Below, in pieces: positions 26,366 through 37,505 of a stretch of 64,000 bases of DNA. How positions within the stretch are numbered: the first letter of the stretch is position 1; each line of letters begins with the position of its first letter. This DNA comes from Xestospongia bergquistia (taxonomy: Eukaryota; Porifera; Demospongiae; Haplosclerida; Petrosiidae), in NCBI GenBank assembly GCA_963965975.1, contig OZ014412.1:8618708-8682707 (forward strand), in the 5' to 3' direction. Below the pieces are notes generated by a model that was given only the letters and a program-made list of their open reading frames with translations, was not told the origin of the DNA and did no database searches. Both the position numbers and the translations under genes were made by a program.

Positions 26366-26683
26366 TTCTATTCTGAGGGTAGCAGAGAACTCCAACAACA
26401 TCTTAATGTAGTACTAAATGAGAATACTCTTCAACAAATTGAATTAAAAATTGATAAATACAAAATTAGAGACACAACAAAAGTCAAAAGGATTGATAGT
26501 CTCCACCAGCAAGTCTGGTATCTGGAAAGGGAAGAAGACCATGTCCACAATGATGTACATACCAGTGGTTATTCTGATCAAAATAAATTTAGTGACAATA
26601 ATAAAAAGGGGAGTGGTTCGATGACAGAGAGGTGGAGCTATATGTGCCATATACATTATCTGACTCATTTGTACAAACCCTAA
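26366..26683 (+). other. Possible coiled-coil exon (105 codons, no ATG)
   Basis: An open plus-strand frame beginning after TGA (26363), with heptad-like charged sequence (ELQQHLNVVLNENTLQQIEL, later DSLHQQVWYLEREEDHVHND) and a stop at 26681. It has no in-frame start; AG sites at the 5' end could be acceptors. Composition looks like coding sequence, but no family is recognised. It may be an exon of an unseen gene or a transposon remnant. Confidence 0.25.
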
Positions 26684-27031
26684 ACCATTTAGCCATTTTT
26701 TTACGGGATCAACACATTCCTTACCTCCAATGATAGCAAAGATTTCAATTATTCAAGACAATACTAAATAAAGTGTTCCCTTATTTTGCCAACAACCAGT
26801 TAAATGAAGTCAATCAGTTTCCATTTTAACTCTCAAATCCTGAAAGTCTTTTAACTGCTTTGACCTTCCTTTATTTTAAGTTGTAAAGTGTTACTTCCAT
26901 AGTAACCAACAAAACAAAAATTTAATTCTCTTGTGAATTACGTTAAATTAAATATGATTATAGTAGACATTCTAACATCAAGACAATGGTTTAGTGATTG
27001 TTCTATAAACTGTTTGTCTCTTTGCATCTCT

Positions 27032-27595
27032 TCTAAGAGAGTTTGAACACTTACAAGTTCTCCAGATTACTCATCTGTTCTAAGAGAGTTTAAACACTTA
27101 CAAGTTCACCAGACTACTCATCTGTTCTAAGAGAGCTTGAACACTTACAAGTTCACTAGACTACTCATCTGTTCTAAGAGAGCTTGAACACTTACAAGTT
27201 CACTAGACTACTCATCTGTTCTAAGAGAGCTTGAACACTTACAAGTTCACTAGACTATTCATCTGTTCTAAGAGAGCTTGAACATTTATAAGTTCACCAA
27301 ACTACTCATCTGTTCTAAGAGAGCTTGAACACTTACAAGTTCACTAGACTACTCATCTGTTCTAAGAGAGTTTAAACACTTACAAGTTCACCAGACTACT
27401 CATCTGTTCTAAGAGAGCTTGAACACTTACAAGTTCACTAGACTACTCATCTGTTCTAAGAGAGCTTGAACACTTACAAGTTCACTAGACTATTCATCTG
27501 TTCTAAGAGAGCTTGAACATTTATAAGTTCACCAAACTACTCATCTGTTCTAAGAGAGCTTGAACATTTACAAGTTAACTAGACTTTCCCTTGAG
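27032..27595. repeat. 47-bp minisatellite, 12 copies
   Basis: Unit tctaagagagcttgaacact followed by tacaagttcactagactactcatctgt. Copies start at 27032, 27079, 27126 and so on to 27549, spacing exactly 47. Variant copies recur in order (copies 2, 3, 5, 6 resemble 8, 9, 10, 11), indicating higher-order duplication. Confidence 0.95.
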
Positions 27596-28734
27596 AAACT
27601 AAGACAGAACTACATATAATTAACAATAATTTACCGCCATTCATCGTTACTTTAGTGTTTTACTTTGAATGTCTCTTAAGACTGAAACAAACAGGAACAA
27701 GACACATCAATAATTAGCTCCACCCATCTCAGTCATTATAATTAATTATTCATAAGTACCTGTTGAAAGACAATTAATCAGATTTGTGCACATGTACTAA
27801 AATCATTATTTTTGTAAACTGTTTGAAAAAAACTCAATCTTAAGTACATTTTATGTACATTGACTAAAAGTTTTTCCTCTTCATTAGATTTTACCTGCTC
27901 ATATAATGAGTAATAGAGCTAATATAGGTAGTAATTAAGCTACATCTGGTACATCAGATACAGCTGACACTCTTCAATGTCTATGTGAGGTTTTTACAAG
28001 CTTTTAGATGTTGTTATTTCTGAACTAACAGTTAGGTATACTATGAAGCAAGAAAGTCAGATCAATAACCATTTCTCATAAATTTCTTTCGCAGTACATA
28101 GTCTTGACAGGTAAAGTATATATTACACGCTAGTAAAAGTAGAGAGCTTTATACAAACTTACAGCAATGATGTTTTAGAGGATCTTGTTCAACAATTAAA
28201 AATATTAAAGCAATTTATATGTTAAATTTTGGTAAAGAGTCTTTGCTACATCTTAATCTCCTCTTCATAAATTTAGTTGTAAACTACAGTCTCTTTTTCC
28301 TAAACTATGTATTACCTTATGTATTTTCACACAATTCCTACAACAGTGGCTGAGGCTATTAAAATTGTAATTAACATTTATTTATGTTCAACCATGACAA
28401 AGGATCTGTTGGCAGATCTAGATATCTTAGCCATGTGCATTTAGAATGACTTTCTGAAACACTTAACTTTAATGACATTATTAACATCTTTACTCATTAA
28501 AAGGCCAGAAAACCATACCAAACTTAACTTCTTTGTTAAAGTAATATATATACATGTAATTCTTGAGATAAATAGTATTTATTGATTGTTACTGTCATTA
28601 ATTAATTTAGTTAATAACATAATAGGGCCCCTCTAGAAAGCAAGGCTCCAGAGAATATTGGCTGTCCCCTCCCTCTAGGTAGACCTGACTGTTGGAAACA
28701 ATAATAACGCTAATAGATTTCATACTTGTGATCA
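27596..28734. other. Duplicated spacer; no gene seen
   Basis: 27590-27780 matches 53370-53580 (gagaaactaagacagaacta; aattagctccacccatctca). 28265-28735 matches 2290-2735. Non-coding. Confidence 0.5.
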
Positions 28735-28840
28735 ACCTACACACTGCAGTTAACAGAAAGTAAAGACTATCTTTAGTTTGATCTCTTTCTCTCCCTCAAT
28801 ACTCTTCCAATATGGACAAACAAGTGTACTCTCATAAAAA
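28735..28840 (-). pseudogene. Relic promoter and signal-peptide exon (initiator CTA)
   Basis: Same block as at 2735-2845. The initiator position is CTA (28774-28776), with TTTGTCCATATTGGA retained upstream. No IgGFc exon follows. Confidence 0.6.
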
Positions 28841-28849
28841 TCAGTCAGT

Positions 28850-29815
28850 GGTTACAATTCTGCTCACTAAATTTCTGTAATATTGGGTTCATTATGTGGC
28901 ATTTGCTAGTACACAAAACAAACCTTCACACAATGTTGTATATGTAAACAAATGAATCAACTATATGGTAAGGTAAATTTCAATGTGTACATTTTGTGTC
29001 GAAGTGTAACAGTGTACCCACACTAGTATCAGGTTCTTAATACAGTAATAACTGTTGTCATATAGGATGATGGTAATGGAGTGTAGGCATGTAGAACCTT
29101 AATTTAAATCACAAGTTGATCAGCTAATGATGAGAAAACACATATGTTGGGATGACCAAAGGTACTATTAATGGATGACAAAGAGGAACATATGATATTT
29201 TTTAGTCTAGAATATCTTTCTATATTGAGTTACCAATTCCATTGCTATGTGTTATAATACAAATGGATTCCTTTCTGTCATAATGTAAAGACAGTTTATC
29301 ACCATGACATTAACCTGATGTAGACAAACCAGTAAGTATAAAAAATATCTTTAAGGCTGTGATCGAATCAAGAGATTATCAAAATAAATATCAAATACCC
29401 TTTTATCAAAACCATATTCACAATACTTTATCAGATGAATACATGTGATGTACAAGAATATGAAAACAGTTTACATAACATTATAATAATTTAGATATCT
29501 CATGACTCATCACTCCACTTTGAAAGACATATGTATTTCTACATGTGACCTTTCTCATGATCTATAAAAATTCTTCTCAATCTTTTTATATGTTCATATA
29601 TAATATGACTGCTATATACATGCTATGCCAGCAGAACTAACCATAAATTCCTGCTGTAGCTGTCAAGAAGTAATATAAAATTTGAAGAAATCATGTAACA
29701 ATCATTGTTTATCCCAAAAAATAGTAAATTTCATAGTTTTTTATTTAACTTGTAAATATTCAAAAGCAATTATAATTAAGTACAAAACAATACTACACTC
29801 TTTAAATGTAATGTA
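28850..29815. other. 3' flank of the 29.9-31.6 kb gene
   Basis: Non-coding. 29090-29815 parallels 2870-3660 and 53925-54595. Confidence 0.5.
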
Positions 29816-29821
29816 TTTATT
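29816..29821 (-). promoter_or_regulatory. Poly(A) signal AATAAA
   Basis: Reverse-strand AATAAA about 32 nt after the TAA of the gene at 29853. Confidence 0.6.
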
Positions 29822-29852
29822 GTTAATCACTTTTTGTCTAATTGTTCTAAAA

Positions 29853-31648
29853 TTAAAGTTGATTACTCATTTTAGGCATCTCTAGATCTTGAGAGTCAAG
29901 AGACTTTTTAGTAGTCTTCTTTTTCAGCACCAGTACTACCACTAAAACTATTATCACTATGACAAGTAGTAGTACTCCAAGACCTACTACAACTCCAACA
30001 ATTACACCAAGATTGTTATCATCGGCTGATTCTTGTACTGTAGGATCTAATACAATATAAATTATGAGAACAATTAAATAAATAGAGATAAGATTATTGG
30101 ACAAACCTGTATTGTTAATGTTTAGATTCATTCCTGTTAAGTATGTATATCCTTGTGGATTTGCAAAAAAATAATAGCCTTTCATACTTCCATATCCAAT
30201 TACACTAAGACCAGCAGTAATATCAGTATGATGTAAAACATGAGGTAGAGTGTCATCAAACTCATGAACTGTTCCGTATCCTATAATGTCACTATTATTA
30301 CCATGAATAGGCTGCCAGTCCCAGTTATAAGATTTATCATCTAATAGAACATCAGTTGTGTCAGTTGTTGTGATTTGAATGTAATGATGATCATACGAAT
30401 TAGTCAATGAAATGTTCAGTGGTACATAGACCACTTTGTTAATGTACTGTTTAATCGGAGGTATCACCATTAGGATTTCATGTAAGAATGAATAGTTATA
30501 ATAGGAGTTTCTTACATGACCTTCTGAAACAAGTTGAGATACAAGTATTGGCTTATCAGATTCAATTGTACAATACGTAACTGGATCAATGTAATTATAG
30601 TTAAGGTTCCAGTCTCCAGGAAAATTTAAAAATATAGAATTAATTAATTCATTGTTACAAGTTTGAGTGATATTATTTTCTCCTTCAGAGACCACAATCT
30701 TTGTATAGTACTGCCTAATCCTTGAAAAGTGATGCATTGATGATTCAGGAAATGGTACAAGGAGGAACTGCTTACCCCAAGTCACTGTTGGAGGGATCTG
30801 TTCCATAACATAATCACATTTCCTATACCATCATGTTGGGTACGTAAACAACCCCCCATTTTTTGATACTATTCCACACTCATGTCCACTGATAACTGTT
30901 AAAGGTTTATTTGAAATAATTTGAGTACCAGTTAAATCATCTTCAGCTCCAATGAGAAGTGTTTGCATCAAATGTAGCGTAATGGTATAGTTACTGCTAG
31001 CATCAATAGTAACATTTGAATTGCTTGCAGTTTGAGGGTCTTCTGGAACCTCTATCATCTGTGTAGGTACAATAGTTATAATAGTGTTGTCCTCATTTCC
31101 AACTAAAAGAAACAGACTCTGGGGTCCCTCAAAACTATTTATTGATACCACATAGTATTCATATTGTTGTAGTCCCATATTGATGTATGGATATGCTAAG
31201 TATTCAGCATTGAATTGATAACTCACAGACATCACAACAACTGATATAGGAGTGTTGTCATCATTAGAATAGATATGAATTCCTTTGAATCGTTCTGAAT
31301 AATCTTCATTACGTGGTTCAACATTATGAGGTAGTATTACATTAACTGGACTATAAACAGATACCTCACCAGTTTTGCACCAACTTGTACTCCACCCATT
31401 ACCTAACTCTACTGTGAAGGTAACTGGTTGGACTGATAATGTAGTAATGGTGAGTTCTCTTCTATAGGTCCAATATGACCTCAGTATACCAACATAGAAA
31501 TGAACTCCATATGTAGAAAGCTGACCATTGGTTATCTTAGGAAAATATACAGAAATCACTGTTGAAGAAAACAATGTTACATCACTTGGTTACTAATTAT
31601 GATCAACTTACAGACTGAAGCTAATAGAACAGTGTAGACTAGCTTCAT
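29853..31648 (-). pseudogene. Short IgGFc transmembrane gene with one in-frame TGA
   Basis: Exons 31612-31648 (signal peptide), 30107-31558 (IgGFc-binding domain) and 29853-30046 (transmembrane exon) total 1683 nt in one frame. Promoter, splice sites, transmembrane helix, KKKTTKKS tail and AATAAA are all intact. The only lesion is TGA at 30831-30833 in the variable loop between ECGIVSKNG and [16 protein letters not shown]. The frame is the same on both sides, so this is a substitution, not a frameshift. The 60-nt last intron is itself open, so retention would still be coding. Function as for the family: probable cell-surface recognition or adhesion. It could be a young pseudogene, an assembly error or a readthrough case. 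Confidence 0.8.
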
Positions 31649-31705
31649 TTTAATCTTTCTCTCTTCCAATATGGACAAACAAGTGCACTCTTATAAATAC
31701 AGTAG
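31649..31705 (-). promoter_or_regulatory. TATA promoter of the 29.9-31.6 kb gene
   Basis: Reverse-strand TATTTATAAG (about 31690-31699), then TTTGTCCATATTGGA, then ATG. Confidence 0.6.
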
Positions 31706-32075
31706 TAATTTTCAATGGCTTCAGTGATATAACTTGTGTGATAACATACTTAACTGTACATTAGTAATAATATACTCATATATAGTAGGTGATCAATATA
31801 GTGTTAATATAATGTTAATAAGTTTATAATATTATAACAATATTATTTAAGTAGTCTAGAATAATTTATTACTTGATTGTTCAAATGATAAATAAAAAAA
31901 TTCAAATCAATCTACATAAAGTCTAATATAATAGAACTAACTACAATATATAGTGTACTGGTATTATATGTCATAGTATATGTTAACTAGTTTGACTATA
32001 TAGCTCATAGAGTAACTAAAATGTTCTTGTGGCTCATTTTGTATTTAATAGTTGAGAAGATCAATACAAGTGACT

Positions 32076-33041
32076 CATACGCACATCTAGGTCTCTAAAA
32101 TACTAGGTTATTAATTATTCATCATTATTAACTAGTAGTTATTAATAGTTATTAACAATTTTAAACTTTTACTCAACCAAAAACAAGGTATGTTTCCTGT
32201 CCCTGAACCCGTTCTGAGTGAATGCATCATCTGGATTGCTATACTAGAAAACCTACATGGGAAACAAAAAGCAGCATCCAAGCTTTTTGAATATTCAAGT
32301 CATGGAAACTGTTGGTACCATCTAGGTTGAAACCATCAACTACCCTTTCCAAAAACAGAAAGTGGAAAATCAATGCCGACTGGATGAGTAGGCTTTTCGG
32401 ATTTATATTTAGCTATGGCTTGAGCTTGATGCTATATCACCAACATGTACATGTATGTTAACTTCTGGTATTGTGGGTATATCACTACCTAAACCCTGCG
32501 GACTCTCTAGATCAACACCATCACCATCTGTATCTGTACAGTACGAGAAAAGTAGAAAGAACAATTTCAAACTACTTTATTATTAGATTTACAGTTAACC
32601 ATTTTGATCATTTAATCCTCTAATTTCTCTGTCAATTTCTTCATTGCTGTTATTTCCACTGTCATCTTCCTCACTCTCTGGAACATTGTATGCTTTTTTT
32701 GATGGACCTACGCCACTACTGCTACTATTACTACAAGCCCAAAAGTCTTTAAGAGTTCTTTTCATATTGGCACCCAGTCTGGCTCAGATCACAGTTCACT
32801 CACTCAAAAGAAACTAAGGGCAAAACTCTACAATACAAGTGCTAATTGCTAACTGTGAAGTCATACATATGGACTGGCATGTGTTAGTGGTTAATCTTTG
32901 TGTAAATAAACAGATTATGAATTTTAAATTGGTTAAAGTTCAAAAGTATTGAATTTATTTTTGAAAAAATATAATTAATTTTGGTCTGGGCAAGTTTACC
33001 CGGGCAAAGTCCGTGTTGGCCCGGGTATAAATACGCCTATG
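32076..33041 (-). mobile_element. hAT-like DNA transposon, about 966 bp, degenerate
   Basis: It interrupts the last CBS exon. Flanks aagtgact (32068-32075) and gagtgact (33042-33049) are a probable 8-bp target duplication with one mismatch; the uninterrupted paralogue at 21435-21450 has a single copy. Ends CATACGC and, on the other strand, CATAGGCG form short imperfect terminal repeats. Inside are the N-terminal start of a transposase-like frame (32595-32765) and a degraded segment (about 32180-32260) reading like the NPDDAF...GFRD motif of TTF-type zinc fingers. Confidence 0.7.
32595..32765 (-). pseudogene. Transposase N-terminal fragment (56 codons)
   Basis: ATG at 32765, reading MKRTLKDFWACSNSS, then an acidic Ser/Asn/Glu-rich stretch (PESEEDDSGNNSNEE) to a TAA at 32595. 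A short basic start followed by an acidic linker is typical of hAT/TTF zinc-finger transposases. The catalytic domain is not recognisable. Confidence 0.45.
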
Positions 33042-33807
33042 GAGTGACTATACCATGTATGTGTTGTTTTTGTTTAACAACTCCTTCACTAGTAGCTATG
33101 AGAGAGAGAGAGAGTCAATTGAAATTCATGATACAGGTGGTATTAAAATCTCATATAATAAACACTTACTTTGGCATTCTATCCTAGTAATTACAGCAAA
33201 GTGATCACGATTGAGAACACAAGAGAGATGATCCAATGGAGCAGCAATATCTAACTATGAGAATTATATCAATCATTACAATTCTAACAATATTCTTTAT
33301 AATTATAGAGGTTAAATAATACACTAAAGTATTAGTATGGGACTAGAACAAATGTCTTCAATTTAGAGGTTGCATGATACAGTAAAGTATTATTATAAGA
33401 TTAGAACAAGTGTCTTCAATGTAGAGGATGTCCTCAATTCAGTGTGCCTTTTAAAAGAGGTTCTTTTGTATATAAGTCATATTTTAACCCTTTATGTTTC
33501 TCTGACTTTAGCCTTGCAGGGATCAGTCTCTGTGAACTACTTCATGTTAAAGTAAACATTTCCTGTTATATATTATAATAGTCTTCAGACTCATTTTATA
33601 CTGAATTATACTACAGTGTACTACAAAATAAATTAAATTATACTACAGTATATAAATATATACATTACATAAGATATTAAGACTTTAGTAACAATATTGT
33701 TTACACATACACATCACAATCTTGTAATTCAATCTTTTCTCATAATCAAATAAATCAAAGTTATTTTTTTCAATTCTAGTTAGTGTCACTCACTCACTCA
33801 TATATAG

Positions 33808-34340
33808 GTTATTGCTGTTTCTAATAGTGCAGATGAGGCAGACAAACTAACTTTACTACATCCTACACTTTGTGAGTTGACTGGACAGTAATACAGTTTT
33901 AGTTATAACAGAAATGATAACTTCTTTAATTGACTTTGAATTGAATATTTTAAGGGTGTTACTCAAAGTGCCAGTATAATGATCTTCAATATCTTTAGAT
34001 AAAATTGTTAATACTGTCATAAAAAAAAGATCTCATTGAGATTTGTCAACAGAAGACAGGAGGAATGGGTGTGTTCTGTGTCATTGATCAAGGAGGTAGT
34101 TGAGTCAATGTCACATGATTTATTATTGATATATCTTGTACAGTATCACCTGGTTACTCTATCACTGATTTTAATATTACTTCAATGTCTGTTAAAAACC
34201 AAGTAGAACCATCTTTAAAACAATACAAATATTAAACCACACCCACTACTATACACAATCTACCAACAAAACAAGAAATTATTAATTTATTAGCATCACA
34301 AGGACATTGGATTACAACTCAACCTAATTTACAAGTAAAC
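33808..34340 (+). other. Possible plus-strand gene fragment, several short exons
   Basis: Coding-like segments with plausible splice sites: after tatatag, VIAVSNSADEADKLTLLHPT (33808-33887); GGMGVFCVIDQGG (about 34055-34093); after ttgtacag, SPGYSITDFNITSMSVKNQ (about 34148-34205); NLPTKQEIINLLASQGHWIT (about 34255-34335, followed by gtaaac). They fall inside a block missing from the paralogous region. I do not recognise the protein; joining them is speculative. Confidence 0.25.
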
Positions 34341-35765
34341 ATGATTGTTATATATTTTCCATCTCTCTGTTGCTCTCTCTCTCTCCTTTTGGAACCCCCT
34401 GAGACTAAACTGTTATTCCTAAAGGGAAACAGCCTTCATTTTCTCTTTGATCCCACATAGACACTCTCTGGTTCACAACAAGGCTAGTATGTGACTAGGC
34501 TATATGTGACTAGTTCTTCATTAGTAAAATACATAGTGTTAGTAGAATCATATGTCTTGATTGTAGACATTATAATTTTTTAAAAATAGATGTCAAGTCA
34601 TGTATGTGACTGTCATGTGATCATGTCATGCATAGGTAGGTAATAGGTAAGTATTATGTCATGATACATGATATCGTATAAAATAGACAACTAATATTGT
34701 CTTTAACATAAAGATATATTAAATGATGCTGTATCAAAACATAAGGAATGAATCTTAAGTAAGACTTGAGATAATGAATGGATGGATAGATGGATCTATG
34801 AATTCATTAATGGACAAATGAATGTATAATTGAATATAATTATGGACAGACTATTATATCATATTGTTATCTAGGTCTCATATATGATGTATGGTAGTTA
34901 TAAATCAAGTCTTTGATGAACTGATAAAACTAGGATCACAATTACTAGGGAGAATTGTCATGACAACACAAATGTTGTAATTATCACATTTAAATAATGT
35001 TTGAAAGACAACAATATACCTTTTTATTTGTTAACAATTGAATCAAATTTAATAAATAAAATGATTTTGTCATTTTAAAAAGAATTAGTTTAAAATTAGA
35101 TTTATATTATAATTAGATTTATATTAAAGTTATATCAAGTGATAATGTAGGCTTTACTTTGAGACACCTATGTTCAGATAATAGTAACTGAGTTTGAACT
35201 TTTTTAAAACTTAAAACAAATAAAAATATAAAATGAATTAAACAAAAGTTAAAAATTAATCGAATACAGTTATTAATTATCTGGACACGAAATGAGGTGA
35301 CAGTCAAAGGTGATCCAATGTAAATGGCAATATTCAGAACTAGATTGTTAGGCACATCGTAGAGATATTGTATCTGGTTTTTCTTTCTGTTTAAACTTTG
35401 GGCATAAAATAGAGCAGTCTGTGGTAACAGTCTTCAATAGCAACACAGACCTGTTCAAATCTATCGAAAGAGAGAAGAAAAATGAAGTTACAAAGATACA
35501 GAGAACAGCTATTGGTGGATTTGATGTAGTACATTTAGCATTTCTAAACAATTGATCTAAGTTCTATACAAGAACTATTGAGACCCCAGGCAACACCATG
35601 TAGAGGTAGTACTACATTGTAGCCCAAACTGTTGGGAAAGAGAAGAGAAAATTAATTAATGATAATGTACTTGAAAAATGTGAAGACTTTTGGATATAAT
35701 CTTTTAGAGAGAGAGAGAGAGAGGAAGAGAAGATTAAAACATGATTAGAAATACAGGTTATTTCT
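34341..35765. other. No firm gene; one weak plus-strand open segment
   Basis: Mostly duplicated non-coding DNA. After a ttgttag acceptor-like site near 35351, the plus strand is open for about 65 codons (VVTVFNSNTDLFKSIEREKK within it) to a TGA near 35550. The paralogous locus at 46330 has lost most of it. (GA)n at 35705-35724. Confidence 0.3.
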
Positions 35766-35769
35766 TTTA

Positions 35770-36115
35770 AAGTTCTTGAATCAATGTAGACATTTTAAAG
35801 AATTTATTGCAACTGTATAGTGCTTGATCCAATGTTAATACTAGAGAAGATATTTTTAAGAAATTACTGCTACAAAGTAAAGTTCTTGTAACACTAGAGA
35901 AGATATTGTAAAGAACTTAATGCAGATTTTCGATCCATTGGTGTCTCTTGAGAAGATATTGTTAGGAACTTACTGTAACAAACTGGATTTTTCTATCCTG
36001 TTGTGACACTTGAGAAGATATTCTTAAAAACTTGCTATTACAAACTAATGTTCTTAAATCAATATTGACACTAGAGAAGATAATGTTTAAAGTTACTGCA
36101 ACAAACTCAATTAAT
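35770..36115. repeat. Degenerate tandem repeat, about 60 bp unit
   Basis: Repeated cores cactagagaagatattgtta and aacttactgttacaaactg. Five to six diverged copies. The same family is at 46465-46850. Confidence 0.75.
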
Positions 36116-36316
36116 AGTAAATGTACATATAATAATTATACATAACTCAAATATAATTTAGCAAACATGGAATTTCTTGTAAAATGATATTTGGTACATT
36201 TTATGATATTGGTGTGACCAAATGCAACAATTATGTTGAGTTAAAAGGGTCAATTTTTCTGCTATACAATACGTTAACACTTAATATGGTCTATAGGAAT
36301 ATAGTGGTTTCCTGAC

Positions 36317-36352
36317 TTGCTGAATTAAAAGCAGCTGTAGTTGGTGTACGAA
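36317..36352 (-). pseudogene. CBS exon fragment
   Basis: Reverse strand reads VRTPTTAAFNSA next to a GTCAGG donor, matching 24594-24663, but the 5' half of the exon is missing. Surrounding DNA (36170-36420) also matches the CBS intron at 24420-24600. Confidence 0.65.
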
Positions 36353-36496
36353 CAGCGTGTATTACATGTATATGTACATGTACTTTTCATTGCTCATTTT
36401 CTCTGGCATTACTACAATACATTATGTCCTCAAAAACTCCAGTTGGTCATTAAATCACACATAAATATAAACAGTAATAATTATTTTGTGCTCAAA

Positions 36497-36976
36497 AGTG
36501 CAATGTACAGTGTGTACTATGTACAGTGTGTACTATGTACAGTGTGTACTATGTACAGTGTGTACTATGTACAGTGTGTACTATGTACAGTGTGTATTAT
36601 GTACAATGTGTGTACTATGTACAGTGTGTACTATGTACAGTGTGTATTATGTACAATGTGTGTATTATGTACAGTGTGTACTATGTACAGTGTGTACTAT
36701 GTACAGTGTGTACTATGTACAGTGTGTACTATGTACAATGTGTGTACTATGTACAGTGTGTACTATGTACAGTGTGTATTATGTACAGTGTGTACTATGT
36801 ACAGTGTGTACTATATACAGTATGTACTATGTACAGTGTGTACTGTGTACAGTGTGTACTATATACAGTATGTATTATGTACAGTGTGTACTGTGTACAG
36901 TGTGTACTATATACAGTATGTACTATGTACAGTGTGTACTGTGTACAGTGTGTACTATATACAGTATGTACTGTGT
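36497..36976. repeat. 16-bp minisatellite, about 30 copies
   Basis: Unit tgtgtactatgtacag, each containing the short palindrome TGTAC/GTACA. Copies after about 36800 follow a 48-bp higher-order pattern with tatatacagtatg variants. Because 16 is not a multiple of 3 and no phase has a stop, long open frames run in all plus frames and in one minus frame; I do not regard these as genes. Confidence 0.95.
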
Positions 36977-36979
36977 ATG

Positions 36980-37436
36980 TGTTGTATATATAGTTGACCA
37001 TTATCTTAATACAAGAATTGATCTTCCTAAGGAAATGTCAACTAAAATCATCAGAAATTCATTCAAGTGTACAATATACAGTAGACTATCAATCTAGTAT
37101 TCTTTTAACACTGATAATACCATACTATGAACTATTAAATATTGTGGTTATCTTATTAACTGAAATGTTTTCATTAACTTGGATACTATTGAAGATGATC
37201 TTATAATCCCTGGAACTCCTGGTTCACCATTGTTGCATGTGTGTAAAAAAGCATAAATTAGTAACAGAAAATATGAAGAAATGATATTGCAATGCATATT
37301 TATTTAAAAATTTAGGATAAATGAAGATGCAGCACAAAAAATAGCAAATTTCACAGCTCCTTATTGAACTTGTAAATATGCAAAAGGCAATTATAATTAA
37401 GTACAAAACAACGCTGCACTCTTTAAATCTAATGTA
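36980..37436. other. Junction of minisatellite and gene 3' flank
   Basis: 36980-37230 unique-looking, nothing recognised. 37240-37436 is the usual 3' flank of the family (matches 3490-3650, 9125-9292). Confidence 0.45.
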
Positions 37437-37442
37437 TTTATT
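37437..37442 (-). promoter_or_regulatory. Poly(A) signal AATAAA of long gene
   Basis: Reverse-strand AATAAA about 65 nt after the TAA at 37506. Confidence 0.6.
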
Positions 37443-37505
37443 GTTAATCACTTTTTGTCTAATTGTTCTGAAAATTGATCACTCATCTCAAACTTCTCTA
37501 GATCT

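Larger units (their letters stand above)
32045..33254 (-). pseudogene. Second CBS 3' end, last exon split by hAT insertion
   Basis: 33170-33254 is the penultimate CBS exon (DHLSCVLNRDHFAVITRIE) with the same splice sites and length as 21594-21678. The last exon starts at 33095 after a (CT)n tract and CATAG acceptor (VVKQKQHIHGIVT). It is interrupted at 33041 by the mobile element and resumes at 32075 with VTCIDLLNY and stop at 32045. No other adjacent CBS exons remain, so this is an orphan 3' fragment carried along with the duplicated neighbour gene. Confidence 0.8.
33290..36110. repeat. Segmental duplicate of 44980-46850
   Basis: Shared blocks include ctgagactaaactgttattc with its downstream 300 bp, the tttatgtttctctgacttta block and the ttattaattatctggacacg block. 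About 650 bp (33745-34400) and parts near 35380-35520 are absent from the partner. Mostly non-coding. Confidence 0.75.

Noticed and set aside
32981-33187. Plus-strand frame with a GC-richer start
   Set aside because: It spans the transposon end and the antisense of the CBS last exons.
35119-35551. Minus-strand Ile/Phe/Leu-rich frames resembling membrane segments
   Set aside because: AT-rich composition alone produces them. Adjacent frames are not joined by splice sites and the duplicate copy is disrupted.
36341-37097. Overlapping plus-strand open frames of up to 218 codons, Cys/Val/Tyr-rich
   Set aside because: They are the translation of the 16-bp minisatellite in different phases; a minus-strand frame exists too. 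Nothing supports a gene.
37150-37225. Short plus-strand Gly-X-Y-like run (PGTPGSP)
   Set aside because: Too short to support a collagen exon; no further repeats nearby.
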